Below are positions 10,929 through 21,178 of a stretch of DNA of 64,000 nt, in pieces. The notes under the pieces were generated by a model that was given only the letters and a program-made list of their open reading frames with translations, was not told the origin of the DNA and did no database searches. A program made the position numbers and the translations under genes. The stretch's first letter is position 1; each line of letters starts with the position of its first letter. This DNA is from Liquidambar formosana. Lineage: Eukaryota > Streptophyta > Magnoliopsida > Saxifragales > Altingiaceae. The stretch is taken from positions 24,704,375-24,768,374 of the forward strand of contig CM077827.1 of the NCBI GenBank assembly GCA_039720395.1, in the 5' to 3' direction.

Positions 10929-11771
10929 GGAAGCGGCTATTGTAACCCCCGAAAGTTATTAGTTGCCCCCCCTTATTTCCCAACCCCCCAAATTTACACA
11001 CCCACCCCTCCCAAAGACTAACATGCCTTTAACCCTTCTCACCTACCCCACCCCACTCCCCCACACAACGGTAACGGCGGTGGTGATGGCAAGAAAGGGC
11101 GACGACCGGCGAGGAAGGGCGATGACCACGGCGAGGAAGGGTGACGACGGTGAGGAAGGGCAACAGCGACGATGACGCCCCCCTTTTTTCAGATATGTGT
11201 TTTTCGGTAAGGGAAGTTTTTTTTTCAAAACCTCAATTTTTTTCGGCAAGGGAGGTTCTTCCTCTTCTTTCTTCTTCTCCTCTTCTTTTTTTTTTTTTTT
11301 TTTTTTTTTCCTTTGCTGGTAAGATTTGTGTGTTTTTCGGCAATGGGGTTTTTTTTTTTTCAAAACCTCCATTTTTTCCGGCGACGGGAGGGAAGAGAAA
11401 GAAAAGGAAAGAAAAAAAAGAGGGTTGCCGACAGGAGAGAGGTGCGAGAGAGGGGTTCTGGGAAGGAAGGAAAAAAAAAAAAAATAGAAGAAGAGGGAAG
11501 AGGAGGAATAAAGAAGAGGGGTGCAGCTCGCCGTCGACGAGAGAGGGGTGTGGGAGAAGGGTTCTGGGAAGGAAAGAAAAAAAAAAAGGGAAGAAGAGGA
11601 GTACGGGAGAGGGGTGCGGTGCTCGCCGGTGGGGTGGGGTGCTGGAAAGGAGGGGTGCGGGAGAGGGATGGGTGAGGGTAAACCTTTTTTGGTAATTTTG
11701 CATAATAATTTTTTTAATAAAAAAATATGGGAGGCAACTTAGATGTTTGGGGGGTTGCAATAGCCGTTCCC
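10929..11771. mobile_element. MULE-type element with 9-bp target duplication
   Basis: The ends are inverted repeats: GGAAGCGGCTATTGTAACC at the left, and the complement of the right end reads GGGAACGGCTATTGCAACC; similarity extends about 38 bp. The 9-mer AATTGCTAA flanks both ends exactly (10920-10928 and 11772-11780), the signature of Mutator-like transposition. The 843-bp element has no transposase. Its interior is strikingly strand-asymmetric, with pyrimidine-rich tracts at 11180-11380 and purine-rich tracts at 11380-11680. It contains locally repeated modules around TTTTCGGCAA and GGGTTCTGGGAAGGAA. Long frames across it are low-complexity and are not taken as genes. Confidence 0.85.
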
Positions 11772-11780
11772 AATTGCTAA

Positions 11781-12474
11781 ACCATTCAAGTAGGGGTTTG
11801 GGTTGGTTCGTTGAGGAAGCCCAAGGAGACTCCTTCCTTATTCTAATGAGTTGTAATTAAGGTGCCACTTAATAATGAGTTAAGCCCAAGCAATTCATGA
11901 GACAAGGGGGTTGGGGATGGTGTAAGAAAATTAAGGAGATTGGAGAAGAATGGGAAACTGCAACTGCCCAACTTTACATGTAGACAGCGTTATAAGATAT
12001 TTTTGACAAAATAAAATGGTTGAAAATAATGGTGCGTTTGAATGAGGGATTTTCAAGAGAGATTTGGATTAGGATGAAATTTCAACATCATTCGTTACTA
12101 TTGCTACCATCATAATTAATTTGGCGAAGCAAAGTTAGGCTCGAATTACTAGAAGATAATGACCATTAAAAGGAAATGCTACTTAACCCCACACTTTGGC
12201 CTACACTCCTATCCTACTAACTCAGTCAACCAAATAAATTGGGTTGAGAGAATCCAAATTTTCTAGTCATGGAAAATAATAGTTCGTTTCAACTAGTTTG
12301 TATGGCACACTACATTTTTAAGCAATTTAAAATATGGTGTATTATGCCACTTATTAGCATAGATTTGTTCTTCCTAGGAAATTGTTGTCCTTCTCAGTTT
12401 TTTTTTTCTTGGTTTGCAATCATAAATTTCAAATTTAATATTGAATTTCATATGTTCTCTATTTTTTAATAGAC
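11781..12474. other. Intergenic, possibly the Helitron body
   Basis: No gene is recognised. The 5' end of the Helitron that terminates at 12781 may lie here, but I could not identify a convincing TC start. Confidence 0.4.
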
Positions 12475-12674
12475 TACAAATTGCTTCTTATCAACAAGTG
12501 GAGGAGATATACATGACAGACTTCCAAGGAGTTGAAATTCCAATTTCTTTTAAAGCCTACTTAAACAAAGTAGTTGCAAAATTGAGGCTACCACCTGTCG
12601 CATATGATCACAAGCTAAAATATAGTGAATTTTATGCAACTGCCAAAATTAAGTGTTTCTACTATATTTTGTGA
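12475..12674 (+). pseudogene. Unidentified exon-like fragment, possibly captured
   Basis: After a T-rich tract and a TAATAG acceptor-like site, an open stretch encodes peptides including SYQQVEEIYMTDFQGVEIPI and KLRLPPVAYDHKLKYSEFYA, then stops. The amino-acid composition looks like a real exon rather than random AT-rich sequence, but I do not recognise the family. It lies about 100 bp upstream of a Helitron-like 3' terminus, which makes gene-fragment capture by a Helitron a plausible origin (inference). Confidence 0.4.
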
Positions 12675-12749
12675 ACATCCAGTAGCATGCTTCCCCTCTA
12701 ACATATAACTTAGATCTAACATAAATTAATCAATTAAAAATTAAAAATA

Positions 12750-12781
12750 ATTTCCCGTGCATTGCACGGGTTGGTAACTAG
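12750..12781 (+). mobile_element. Helitron-like 3' terminus
   Basis: CCCGTGCATTGCACGGG (12754-12770) forms a perfect short hairpin, followed about 7 nt later by CTAG (12778-12781) and a T. A GC-rich hairpin just upstream of CTRR, with insertion before T, is the classical plant Helitron 3' end. The 5' terminus was not found, so the length of the element is unknown. No Rep/helicase is visible. Confidence 0.7.
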
Positions 12782-13024
12782 TTGTATTCAAAAGTTAACG
12801 AATCTCAAGCCCACTATTGGGCCATCTGTTGTTCCAGAAGGCAGCCTTTGAATTTTAAAAATTGGGCCTAACCTAAACTCAACCCGACCAATGGAAGGGC
12901 TTAATTTGGATATGGTTTATTGGTTTGTATTGAGGTAGAAAACCCGACCAAACTCAATCCCTAGCATTATTTAGGGAGTTATATGATTGGTTTAGAAGAC
13001 ATACAGCTGCCAAAGATGGAGTGT

Positions 13025-13205
13025 AGCCCACGAGGGTTGCTCAGATAGCAAATGATTGTAAGTCAAAAATCATGAGACTCGAGTTCAAGTATTTGGTTCC
13101 TCACTATCAAATTCACAGGCTTACGGATAGTTTGTGTATCATGGGAAATTAGTCTATGCTTAATGGTTTTGGATACTCTTGTCTGGCCCAAAAAAGAAAA
13201 AAAAA
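13025..13205 (+). mobile_element. tRNA-derived SINE
   Basis: An A-box-like region (GGTTGCTCAGATAGCAAATG) and a B-box-like region (ACTCGAGTTCAAGTATTTGG) are spaced as in tRNA-derived SINEs. They are followed by a body and an A-rich tail (13189-13205). Near-identical 10-mers GATGGAGTGT (13015-13024) and GGTGGAGTGT (13206-13215) flank it, as expected for a target duplication from LINE-type retroposition. Confidence 0.75.
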
Positions 13206-13215
13206 GGTGGAGTGT

Positions 13216-14536
13216 GAACAAGTGGCACAACCCTTGAAAGAAAAGTAAAAGTAAACAAAACCCAACTGCCTCATTGCTCATTTTTTCATCCGCTCAATGT
13301 GATAAACCTTATGGATTTGGATTTGGTGCAGTTTTGCACTTTAACTGTACTGTGTAGTGGCCGTCAGATGAGTGACACGTTGCAAGGGAAAGACAAGAAC
13401 GGTTAGGATTTGAAAGAGAAATTTGTCGCGTAAGCTTCGCAATGCCGTGAGCTGCAGTCTTCGTCATTCCAACTTCAAAGAAACAATTGAGTTCTTGGCA
13501 TATAATTTTGCTTTTGGATCCGAAAAGTTTTGCCAAGGCCGGGCTTAAAGCATCTATCGATTGGTCACAACAAAACAACCAAACGAGTGGAGCACATGTG
13601 CATGCAATGGAAAAGAAAACGAACTCATCGCTCATTTTGTAGGTTGGTTACGTTTGTGTTTATTTATTTTCTCTCTTTAATGATATATTATGGAAAATTA
13701 GGGATTAGAGACTATTGAAAATGCAAATCAAGAGTGAGAGAATTGATAAAATGTCTCTAGCTTGTGGGTTGATTTTTAATACTTTTGTGCGTACCCCACC
13801 ACCACTAATGGCATGAGTAACATGCACAGCACAACCTACTTTAGCTACTTCACTGTGAATGTGTCTGTCTTATGATTGGGTGTTTCACTACCACTTCCCT
13901 TCCTTCAATTATATTTATTCTTAATGGTAGGAAGTCATAGCCATGCATGTTTGTTAATTTATTGGAAAAGGTAAATTAAAAACTATTAAAAATAATAATT
14001 GAAAATTTGTTGGTGGGGGGATGTGCTTCAACCATATAGGATTGTGCATGTCTGTGTCATTAAATTAGTTGAGAAATATCAATCACGTACACTCATACAA
14101 CCCAGAGGAAGAGCAGCAAATATCAAGGATGGATAAGGATGTTCCCAAGATTAGGACCAATTGGACCAGACATGACCCATAATGATGAAGACCCATTGGC
14201 TAGGAATTACAAACCAAAGCAAAGAAACGTGAAAAAAACTGTAGACAGACAACACAGCCCACAGAGTCAAAGATGATGCCAAAGATTTTGTTTAGCTGCT
14301 AATACCAGACAGTACTGATAAAATTATACAATATATTACTGTTAAAACATCTCTCTTTCTTTGATGTTTGGATCATACTCTCTCTCTGTCTCTCTCTTAT
14401 TTGACTACACAAACCCTGGGACAGTTGGCAGTGGCAGTGGCAGTGGCAGATAGAGAGAAAAAGGGTTAATAGTAAATAGTAACTAGTAAGGGGTTGGATT
14501 AATTGACAGTAGGATGGGAAGTCATGTGAAGATGGA
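13216..14536. other. 3' flank of the FAF-like gene
   Basis: No second gene is recognised. Short frames exist (for example minus strand 13309-13635), but they lack recognisable domains. CT repeats lie at 14375-14397, and a GGCAGT hexamer tandem lies near 14427-14449. Confidence 0.5.
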
Positions 14537-16198
14537 TTAGGAGGTGGCAACACAATAAGGCTCCCAAAACAAAAGAGACCTTCTAGGCTCCTTGCAACCC
14601 CTTAACATGGGGACTATGTAATCTGCCTTGTTTCCTTTCAAAAGTAGCCTCTGTTGTGGCTGGTCATGTGCCCTTGGGTTCTTTGAAACAATGAACACAT
14701 TGTCGTTGTTTTTGAGGGGTGGGTGCTGTTGGTTAAGAATGGCGGCCACTGCGGTGGGCTTGGACCGCCAGCCGTACTCGTAAGCATTGAAAGAAGCGGC
14801 CGCTGTGGTCGGCGGTGATGATTTCAGCCGACCCACCGGAGGCCGCGGTGGGAGTGATTGTGGTTGTAGGGTTGGCTCCTCCCCCTCTTCCTCCTCCTCA
14901 AATTTGGTTACTTTATTAAATTGATAAGGCCCAGTTGGGTTCCCATTAGCCAGCCTCATGAGCTTGTTCATCATTAGTGCTGGCCTATGATGCACATTCA
15001 TCATCTCACTTGCCAGCTTTGGTGCTTGCTCTATTGCAATTCCCATCTTCTTGGCAACATTCTCAACCTTCTCTTCCTCTGCTTCTACCTCATCATCATC
15101 ATCATCATCATCATCGTCATCGTCGTCGTTGTCGTCGTCGTCGTCGTCGTCGTATTTTTTGCCTTGTCCTTCTTCTTCTTCTTCGAACTTTTCGATCTCT
15201 TCATCAAACACTTGAACTTCTTGGCCTTCCTCCTCTTCAATCATCTCTCCCTCGTTGGGTTCTTGAGAAGTGGGAGTATTGACAAAAGTGAGTAGTAGCC
15301 TGCCGTCTTGGCGTTGAGCGCGGAAGCAATTTTGGGAAGGAACGGACACGGCTTCAAGGACTAATCGACCGTTTTCGCGACGCGATTGCATGTGAAGAGA
15401 TGCTCCATCGTGACAAGAGAGGGAAGGAAGAGGTGGAGGGAAGGATTTAGAGGCCGATTTCTTCCTGTAAGTGCAATTGTATTTCACCACTCGCAATTCC
15501 TCCATATCGAAATGTGGCGACACTTTCTCTCTTCTTCTTCTTCTTGTTGCTCTTCTTGTTCTACTTCTTCTTCTTCCTTGTCCTCTTCTATGTCCCCAGT
15601 CTCCGAAGGTGGGTATGAGGAAAACCCTTCGGAACCAGTCTCTGATCCAAGGCTCTCTGTGCAGATTTCAAGACTCTTCTCGCTCAAAGAGCTCGCCGAT
15701 CGTTTCACAAGAGGGTGAATATAAGGAGCCTGAATCGGCAAAGATTTGGATGAGTCCTCATCGGCCTTTTGAGACAGAATTGAGCTCCAAATATCGAATT
15801 GTCCCTGATTTTCAAGCTCATTCTTCTTCTTTTCTTCTGATTGGATTGAGCTCCAAATATCGAATTGTCCAGATGGCTTCTCGAGCTCCTTACTTTCTTC
15901 GTAATCTTCTTCTCCTTCTGATGACGACGACGACGACGACGGAGGAATCCGCAATTGAGACAAGGAATTGTTCAGATGATGCGATCTTTTTCATTGGGGA
16001 GAACCCATGTTGGGCCAACCATTTCTTTGATGACATATCGGCCGATAGAGTTCGCCTCAACGAAGCAGCTTTGCCTCTTTCGCAGACGTCTGACCCAAGA
16101 ATGGAGACTATCCCCTGCTTCTGATCAGTGACCTTGCCCTCTTCGTCCATCTTGAAAGACGAAGATAAGCGAAGGGACTTGCTGAGAGAAGTCGACAT
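14537..16198 (-). CDS. FANTASTIC FOUR-like protein (FAF-like), with two frame breaks
   Basis: Three overlapping minus-strand frames together spell one FAF-like protein of roughly 550 residues. FAF proteins are plant-specific; in Arabidopsis the FAF genes influence shoot meristem size, and the longer FAF-like relative is annotated as chloroplast-targeted. The N-terminal part (from ATG at 16198) contains [19 protein letters not shown] and [12 protein letters not shown]. The middle part (about 15940-15540) contains two QFDIWSSI repeats, [20 protein letters not shown] and [15 protein letters not shown]. The C-terminal part (about 15530-14537) has the FAF domain with [14 protein letters not shown] and [12 protein letters not shown], a very acidic Asp/Glu stretch, and ends [12 protein letters not shown]. 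The frame moves once in a (GTC)n tract near 15930-15945 and back in a (GAA)n tract near 15525-15560, so the two shifts compensate. No splice sites explain them. Either the assembly miscounts the repeats or this allele is damaged. Confidence 0.85.
15085..15152. repeat. (TCA/TCG)n triplet tract encoding poly-Asp
   Basis: A run of about two dozen TCA and TCG triplets on the plus strand. On the minus strand it encodes the long aspartate run of the FAF-like protein. Confidence 0.95.
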
Positions 16199-17522
16199 CT
16201 TTGCAGACCAGAGAAGAACAAATTAATTTTTCACTGCATGAAAGTGATGAACCATGAGAATTGAAGGAAAAAAAAAAAAAACAAAGGGCGAACCCAAGAA
16301 GCAGAACCTACAGTGGAATTTTAACAAACACTCCTTAGCTAAAAATATGCATGTGGAACAGTACAAAAACAGTTTCGATTCCCCAAAAAAAAAAAAAAAA
16401 TGAAAAAGTAAATATATAATGTTATACCTCACTCAGGCAAGCAACAGCATCCAACGGGGGTCTGCTAGTGGACCGCTGGGTGCGAGTTGCAGGCTGAAGA
16501 GAAGGAGGGGGAAAATGAAGAAGATTTTGAGGAGTCTGTGTGGCTGATGACTACACAAGAAGTGGGGAATGAGGGGTATTTGTAGGAAGCCAAAAGGCCT
16601 TTGGAACCCTGTCCACGGGACCCGCCTACGCCAGGCCACCATGAAAAGATCCTTTCATTGGTTTCCAGTTTTTTATCTCATCAGAAAACAATAAAATTCT
16701 CATTGAAAAAATAATAATTATTTTTTCTTTAAAAGAAAAGGAGAAAAAAAAAGGAAAAGAGTTAGGACCTATTTCTAATTCCAAATCAAACAATTCAACC
16801 AATTTTATATGGTGTTAGAGGTATAAATCTATCATCTTTAATTAGAATTTTTAAAAAATGTTTGAATTATCATTATAGTTTACAATGTAGAATTAATTTT
16901 AAGAAATTAATAAAATTCTACTATTATGAATTTTCACTCTTATTTATAATGATGGCCATCGGTTTCTTGAATTTGTTTGGTCCTCAGAGAGTATAAAGGA
17001 GGCTTCATTTTGCTTCCTATGAGTTCTCTTTCCACACTTTGTCATTTTATTTATTTATGATATTTTCATAAGTGTCTAATGTTATTTCATTCTTGCCAAG
17101 AGTGTCGTGATCCCACCATCTTTTCACACTACGTCATTTTAGAATCTTTTGACAATATTTTCGGAAGAAGACTATCGAATCATATGGTAAAACACATCAA
17201 ATTAGATTACTTTTTGTTTAATTTTTATTAACCAAATGAACATCAAATGGTAGGTTTCAATAATTTTTTCTTGTATTTTTTTTAATTTAAATTTTTAACC
17301 AAATTAACGATGGAAGAACGCACACCTACATATTCACTTACACGGAGTTGAAATCAAAATTTTTACAAATCCCACAATTCTAATGGGATAAGACATGCCA
17401 TTAGACCTAAAGGCGATTATAAACTTTTTCTTGTATATATTGACATGGCAAAAGTAAATTTTTTCTTGTATATATTGACATGGCAAAAGTATTGATCGGT
17501 GAAATGAGATCAATAAAGAGTA
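16199..17522. other. Upstream region of the FAF-like gene and spacer
   Basis: Two A-tracts lie at 16269-16280 and 16386-16400. The segment up to about 16640 is less AT-rich and may hold the leader and promoter of the minus-strand FAF-like gene, but I cannot point to a clear TATA box. Beyond it is AT-rich spacer. A 49-bp phrase (TTTTTCTTGTATATATTGAC and onward) is repeated at about 17407-17490. Confidence 0.45.
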
Positions 17523-17781
17523 CTCCCTCCGTTTCATAATAAGTGTCCTACTTTCTTTTTTGAGAAGTTTCAAAATAAGTGTCCCATTTCAAAAGTTAAT
17601 GAACCTTTTTCGCTCATTTTCTAAAATACCCTTAAAAAGATTTTTTTTTTTTAATATTTTATAAATTTGAGGATAAAATTAAAATTTCAAAATATATGTA
17701 TTGATGTGAAAATATTTAAAAAGTTTTTATTAAAAAAACACGTTTTTTTCAAAAAGGACATTTATTATGAAACGGAAAACG
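17523..17781. mobile_element. Stowaway-like MITE, second family
   Basis: The left end CTCCCTCCGTTTCATAATAA matches the complement of the right end around TTATTATGAAACGGA, with further internal complementarity. TA lies at the left flank. It is 259 bp with AT-rich, homopolymer-rich content and no coding potential. The outer right end is degenerate. Confidence 0.75.
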
Positions 17782-19534
17782 TGATATTTACCAGTTTTTG
17801 GTCCACTGAGCACTGCCCTTCCTTCCTCGATGCTGCTGTTTTCATCATTTGGTGATGATATGCACTGCCATAATCGTACATGACCAATTAATCTCATGGA
17901 AGTGATGGGACAATTTTTATTTTAAGAGGACAAAAACTCAGAACTCATTGTATTCACAACGAGTCGAAGTGACATCCACCCATGCAGTGAAGTTCAAATA
18001 TAAGTTAGTCATTCACCTTTTTAATTAGGATAATAATTTTAAAACGATCCAAAATAAAAAAGAAAACAACTAGTATGAAATGGAGGATTACTATGTGGTT
18101 ATTGAATTGGTACATGTTTTTAATAATATAAACACTCACAAATCAAACCCCGTTCAAAGTTTGAAAGATAAAATTAGTTAATTGATTAGGAGCAGAGAAT
18201 ATGAAACCCTATGGCAGGCCTATGATCTAGTTTATGCGGCATTTAGGTCTACGAATTTGACAGTGGACTCCCAACTAGGTCCTCTTAGTCTTTTTCGTTC
18301 GTGTTTGAGCTATTAGTAGGATGTTCTCATGCTTTGCAAAAAGCACTTCTTTTTACCATCTCTCCCTAGTTGGTTTAAAGTATTAATGATTTTTTTTTTT
18401 AATTTTAATTTTATTTTATTTTTAAATTTACGTGTTTTGTCAAAGATGGCATGTAGAGTGGAGAAGGTACTTTGTTTAAGTGATGCACATTTGTGTTGGG
18501 AAGTTCTATATTTTACGTCATCCAAAATTAAATTTGGCTTATGTGGTTATGCTTTTAATTCAGAAATTTAATATGATATCAAAATCCATCGTTCTTAGAC
18601 TCCTTTTATTTATGTATTTATCTTTTTTGTTTACATAATGACTTGTTCTTATCTGGTGCTTATAAAAGATTGGAGGATAAAAAAAATTTAAAATATTTAG
18701 GGTGAAATTTTTTTAAAATGGACAAACATTTTGATACAACAAAAATTGAAGACATGACCTATCCCACAAAGAGAGTATGGGACAAGGGACTTCAAAAACT
18801 GTGCCATGGGGCCATTAATTATTGGGGATGGAGCTCCCTCCAACTTGCAGGAAAAACAACCCAAGGCAGCAGAGATCCCTCCACTCCCTTTTTGATCTTA
18901 GCAGTCTTAATAAGAAGGGTAATCTTTGTTAAGATTTAATTATGAGGGAACCCACAAAAAAATGCTGTCTTTTAGTAGAACTAAAGGAGCAAACGTCAGC
19001 CCAACTTCCAATCAAATCTAACTAATATTTGTGTCTCTTGTTTTAATTTAACGAATTAAAACTTAAAAGAGAAGACAACAACTAATTAAGCAATTAAGGA
19101 CGTATGTAGAAAGGTAATTTACCAATTAGAGTGAAGGGGAGGAAAGGTGACACTGATTGGGTGAAAATGGCTTAAGGAGGAAGCAAAGGAATCACTTTCA
19201 GAGGCCCAACACGATTGGGCGGCCAGAAACCCATCATCAGAGAGGGAGAGGGAGAGGGAGGGCCCAAAGAGAGAATCATCACAATAAAAAATAAAATGAA
19301 TTACCAATAAAATAAAAGCGGAATAATGTGTGTGGAAACAACAGAATGCGTCACGTCGAGGTGTCGGGGCCCCCAATGCAGGAACTGTCCTCTCCTTCCT
19401 TGGGAAAAGTCCCGTGGTTCTTATACATCTAACGTATATGTGAAGCACCGGCCAGACATCCTCCACTCATACCAAAAGGTACTGATGTTGACCAATTAAT
19501 AAATAAATAAATAAATACATATGGTTGTTCTAAT
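17782..19534. other. Intergenic, AT-rich
   Basis: No recognisable gene. A minus-strand frame at 19119-19466 has no domain I can identify. An ATAA tetramer tandem lies at about 19498-19516. Confidence 0.5.
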
Positions 19535-19740
19535 ACGAAGTATGCACTATACAACTTTGTATAAGATGCGTCTCAAAACTGCTATCCATTATTTGTATTT
19601 TGTGAAATTAATTGTTGAATTAAATAATATTCTTATGTGGATGATTTACGTTAAAAATCAAATTGATCTGAAATTAGTTATTATTCAATTCAAAACTTTT
19701 ACGTTTTGCAATCAATAACAATTGTTTATTGATAAACATT
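19535..19740. mobile_element. Decayed member of an inverted-repeat MITE family
   Basis: The stretch around GAAATTAATTGTTGAATTAA, TGTGGATGAT and AAATTGATCTGAAATTAGTT aligns over about 100 bp with 26315-26415, with frequent point differences. No clear termini. Confidence 0.5.
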
Positions 19741-19920
19741 TATGGGTAATAGCTCTTAACGGCAGATTATCTTGATTTTTAAAATGCAAGATCTATATAT
19801 CAATTTTAATTCAATAATTGGTTTGTAAAATACAAATCATGAATAAAAGTTTTGAATTACACTTAATATAAAATTACATCTAGTGTGTTTGATATTAAAA
19901 AGACTTTATATTTTATATAT

Positions 19921-20270
19921 ATGATCTGGTCAGCACGTATTGATATAACTTATATCAGCACTATGCATTAGGGATTGTGTCTCGTGCATTGACCTAATGT
20001 ACCCCATAACTAACTAATACATGAGGTACAACTTAATGTAGGGGTTGATATAAGTTATAACAGAACATGCTCACCTTATAATCATCCATTTTATATATAT
20101 AATCTTGATCAGGTCAGTACATGTTGATATAAGTTATATTAACACCATGCATTGAAGGTTGCATCCTATGCATTGAGCCAATGTACCTCGTAACCCATTA
20201 ATGCATAAGGTATAACTCCCAATGCAGGTGTTAATATCAATTATATCAATAGTGTTCATTTGATTATCTT

Positions 20271-20272
<2 letters not shown>
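19921..20272. repeat. Two tandem copies of a palindromic repeat (family P)
   Basis: Copies at about 19921-20090 and 20101-20272 share the sequence TGATATAA(C/G)TTATATCA (itself a palindrome), followed by GCATTNNNNNTTGNNNC and then its reverse arrangement. Each copy is thus an imperfect inverted repeat of about 170 bp. A third copy is at 24349-24525. All lie beside TA-rich microsatellite DNA. Confidence 0.75.

Positions 20273-20324
<52 letters not shown>
20273..20324. repeat. (TA)n microsatellite
   Basis: About twenty-five TA units, followed by a short TTCATA-type tandem to about 20342. Confidence 0.95.
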
Positions 20325-20326
<2 letters not shown>

Positions 20327-20342
20327 TATTCATATTCATATT

Positions 20343-20956
20343 CGCATGCGTATGAGAGAGGGAAATGAGTGCCACTTATTAGCTCTGCCACAAACCGAGG
20401 AAGGAACTAGAGAACCCGGATGCGCTCTGTCTGTATACAAAGCAATGCCACTCAATCCACAATCTTATCTGCTTGTGGTCTTAGCATGTGGTTTTTCTTT
20501 CACGCGGAATGACGCTCTTTTCTTTTAAAGTTTAATTAATAATTAAAGGTATCCTAAAATTAGATATTTTTGAATACTTTTTTTCCTTGCCATTGAACCC
20601 TGAACCCTCTTAGTGCAAGGAAGCCCGGTAAATTTCACTTGCCAATTTTTTTTCCGTGCTATAATAAAAAAGAAAAATGAAAAAAAAAAAAAGGAAAAAG
20701 AGAAAAAGAAGAAGTTATATACAGTTCATAGTTATAACACCTAAACGTGGCATAAGTTAATTCACAAAAATACTCTTAAAGCTAGTTACAAGTAATTCAT
20801 TATCACATTAGATGCTATCTATATGATGTTGTATATGGTGTTACGTATAATATTATCCTAAAAATTAAGAACATTTTTAAATTACGCCACAACAACCGTT
20901 CATTTGCTTAGCGGGAAAAAAACAAAGAACAAAGAAACTTGGTGAAAACTACCGGT
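20343..20956. other. Intergenic
   Basis: AT-rich spacer with an A/G-rich stretch at about 20667-20712. A 60-codon frame at 20346-20528 has no recognisable domain. Confidence 0.5.
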
Positions 20957-21178
20957 AAGGCAATAACTAGAGAGGAAGGTTTTGTAGTGAAATATCTACA
21001 GATGAAGGTTTTGTAGTACATTAAGTTGATAAGGCAATAACTATAGAAGAAGGTTTTGTAGTGAAATATCTACAGATGAAGGTTTTGTAGTACATTAAGT
21101 TGATAAGGCAATAACTATAGAGGAACGTTTCGTAGTGTAATATCTATAGATGAAGATTTTGTAGTACATTAAGTTAAG
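20957..21178. repeat. 74-bp minisatellite, three copies
   Basis: Units starting AAGGCAATAACTA lie at 20957, 21031 and 21105. Each contains the phrase GA(A/G)G(A/G)TTTTGTAGT twice, so the unit is itself an internal duplication of about 37 bp. The third copy is the most diverged. Confidence 0.92.

Noticed and set aside
11141..11760. Long frames on both strands (up to 184 codons) in the purine/pyrimidine-rich MULE interior
   Set aside because: Composed almost only of Lys/Arg/Glu/Gly or Phe/Ser/Pro runs caused by base composition; no domain, and both strands are equally open.
13309..13635. 108-codon minus-strand frame downstream of the FAF-like gene
   Set aside because: No domain or homologue recognised; probably chance.
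14977..15718. Plus-strand frames (101-217 codons) opposite the FAF-like gene
   Set aside because: Low-complexity His/Ser/Leu/Val runs produced by the triplet repeats of the minus-strand gene.
19119..19466. 115-codon minus-strand frame
   Set aside because: No recognisable domain, low-complexity Ser/Leu run, and no supporting splice or promoter signals.
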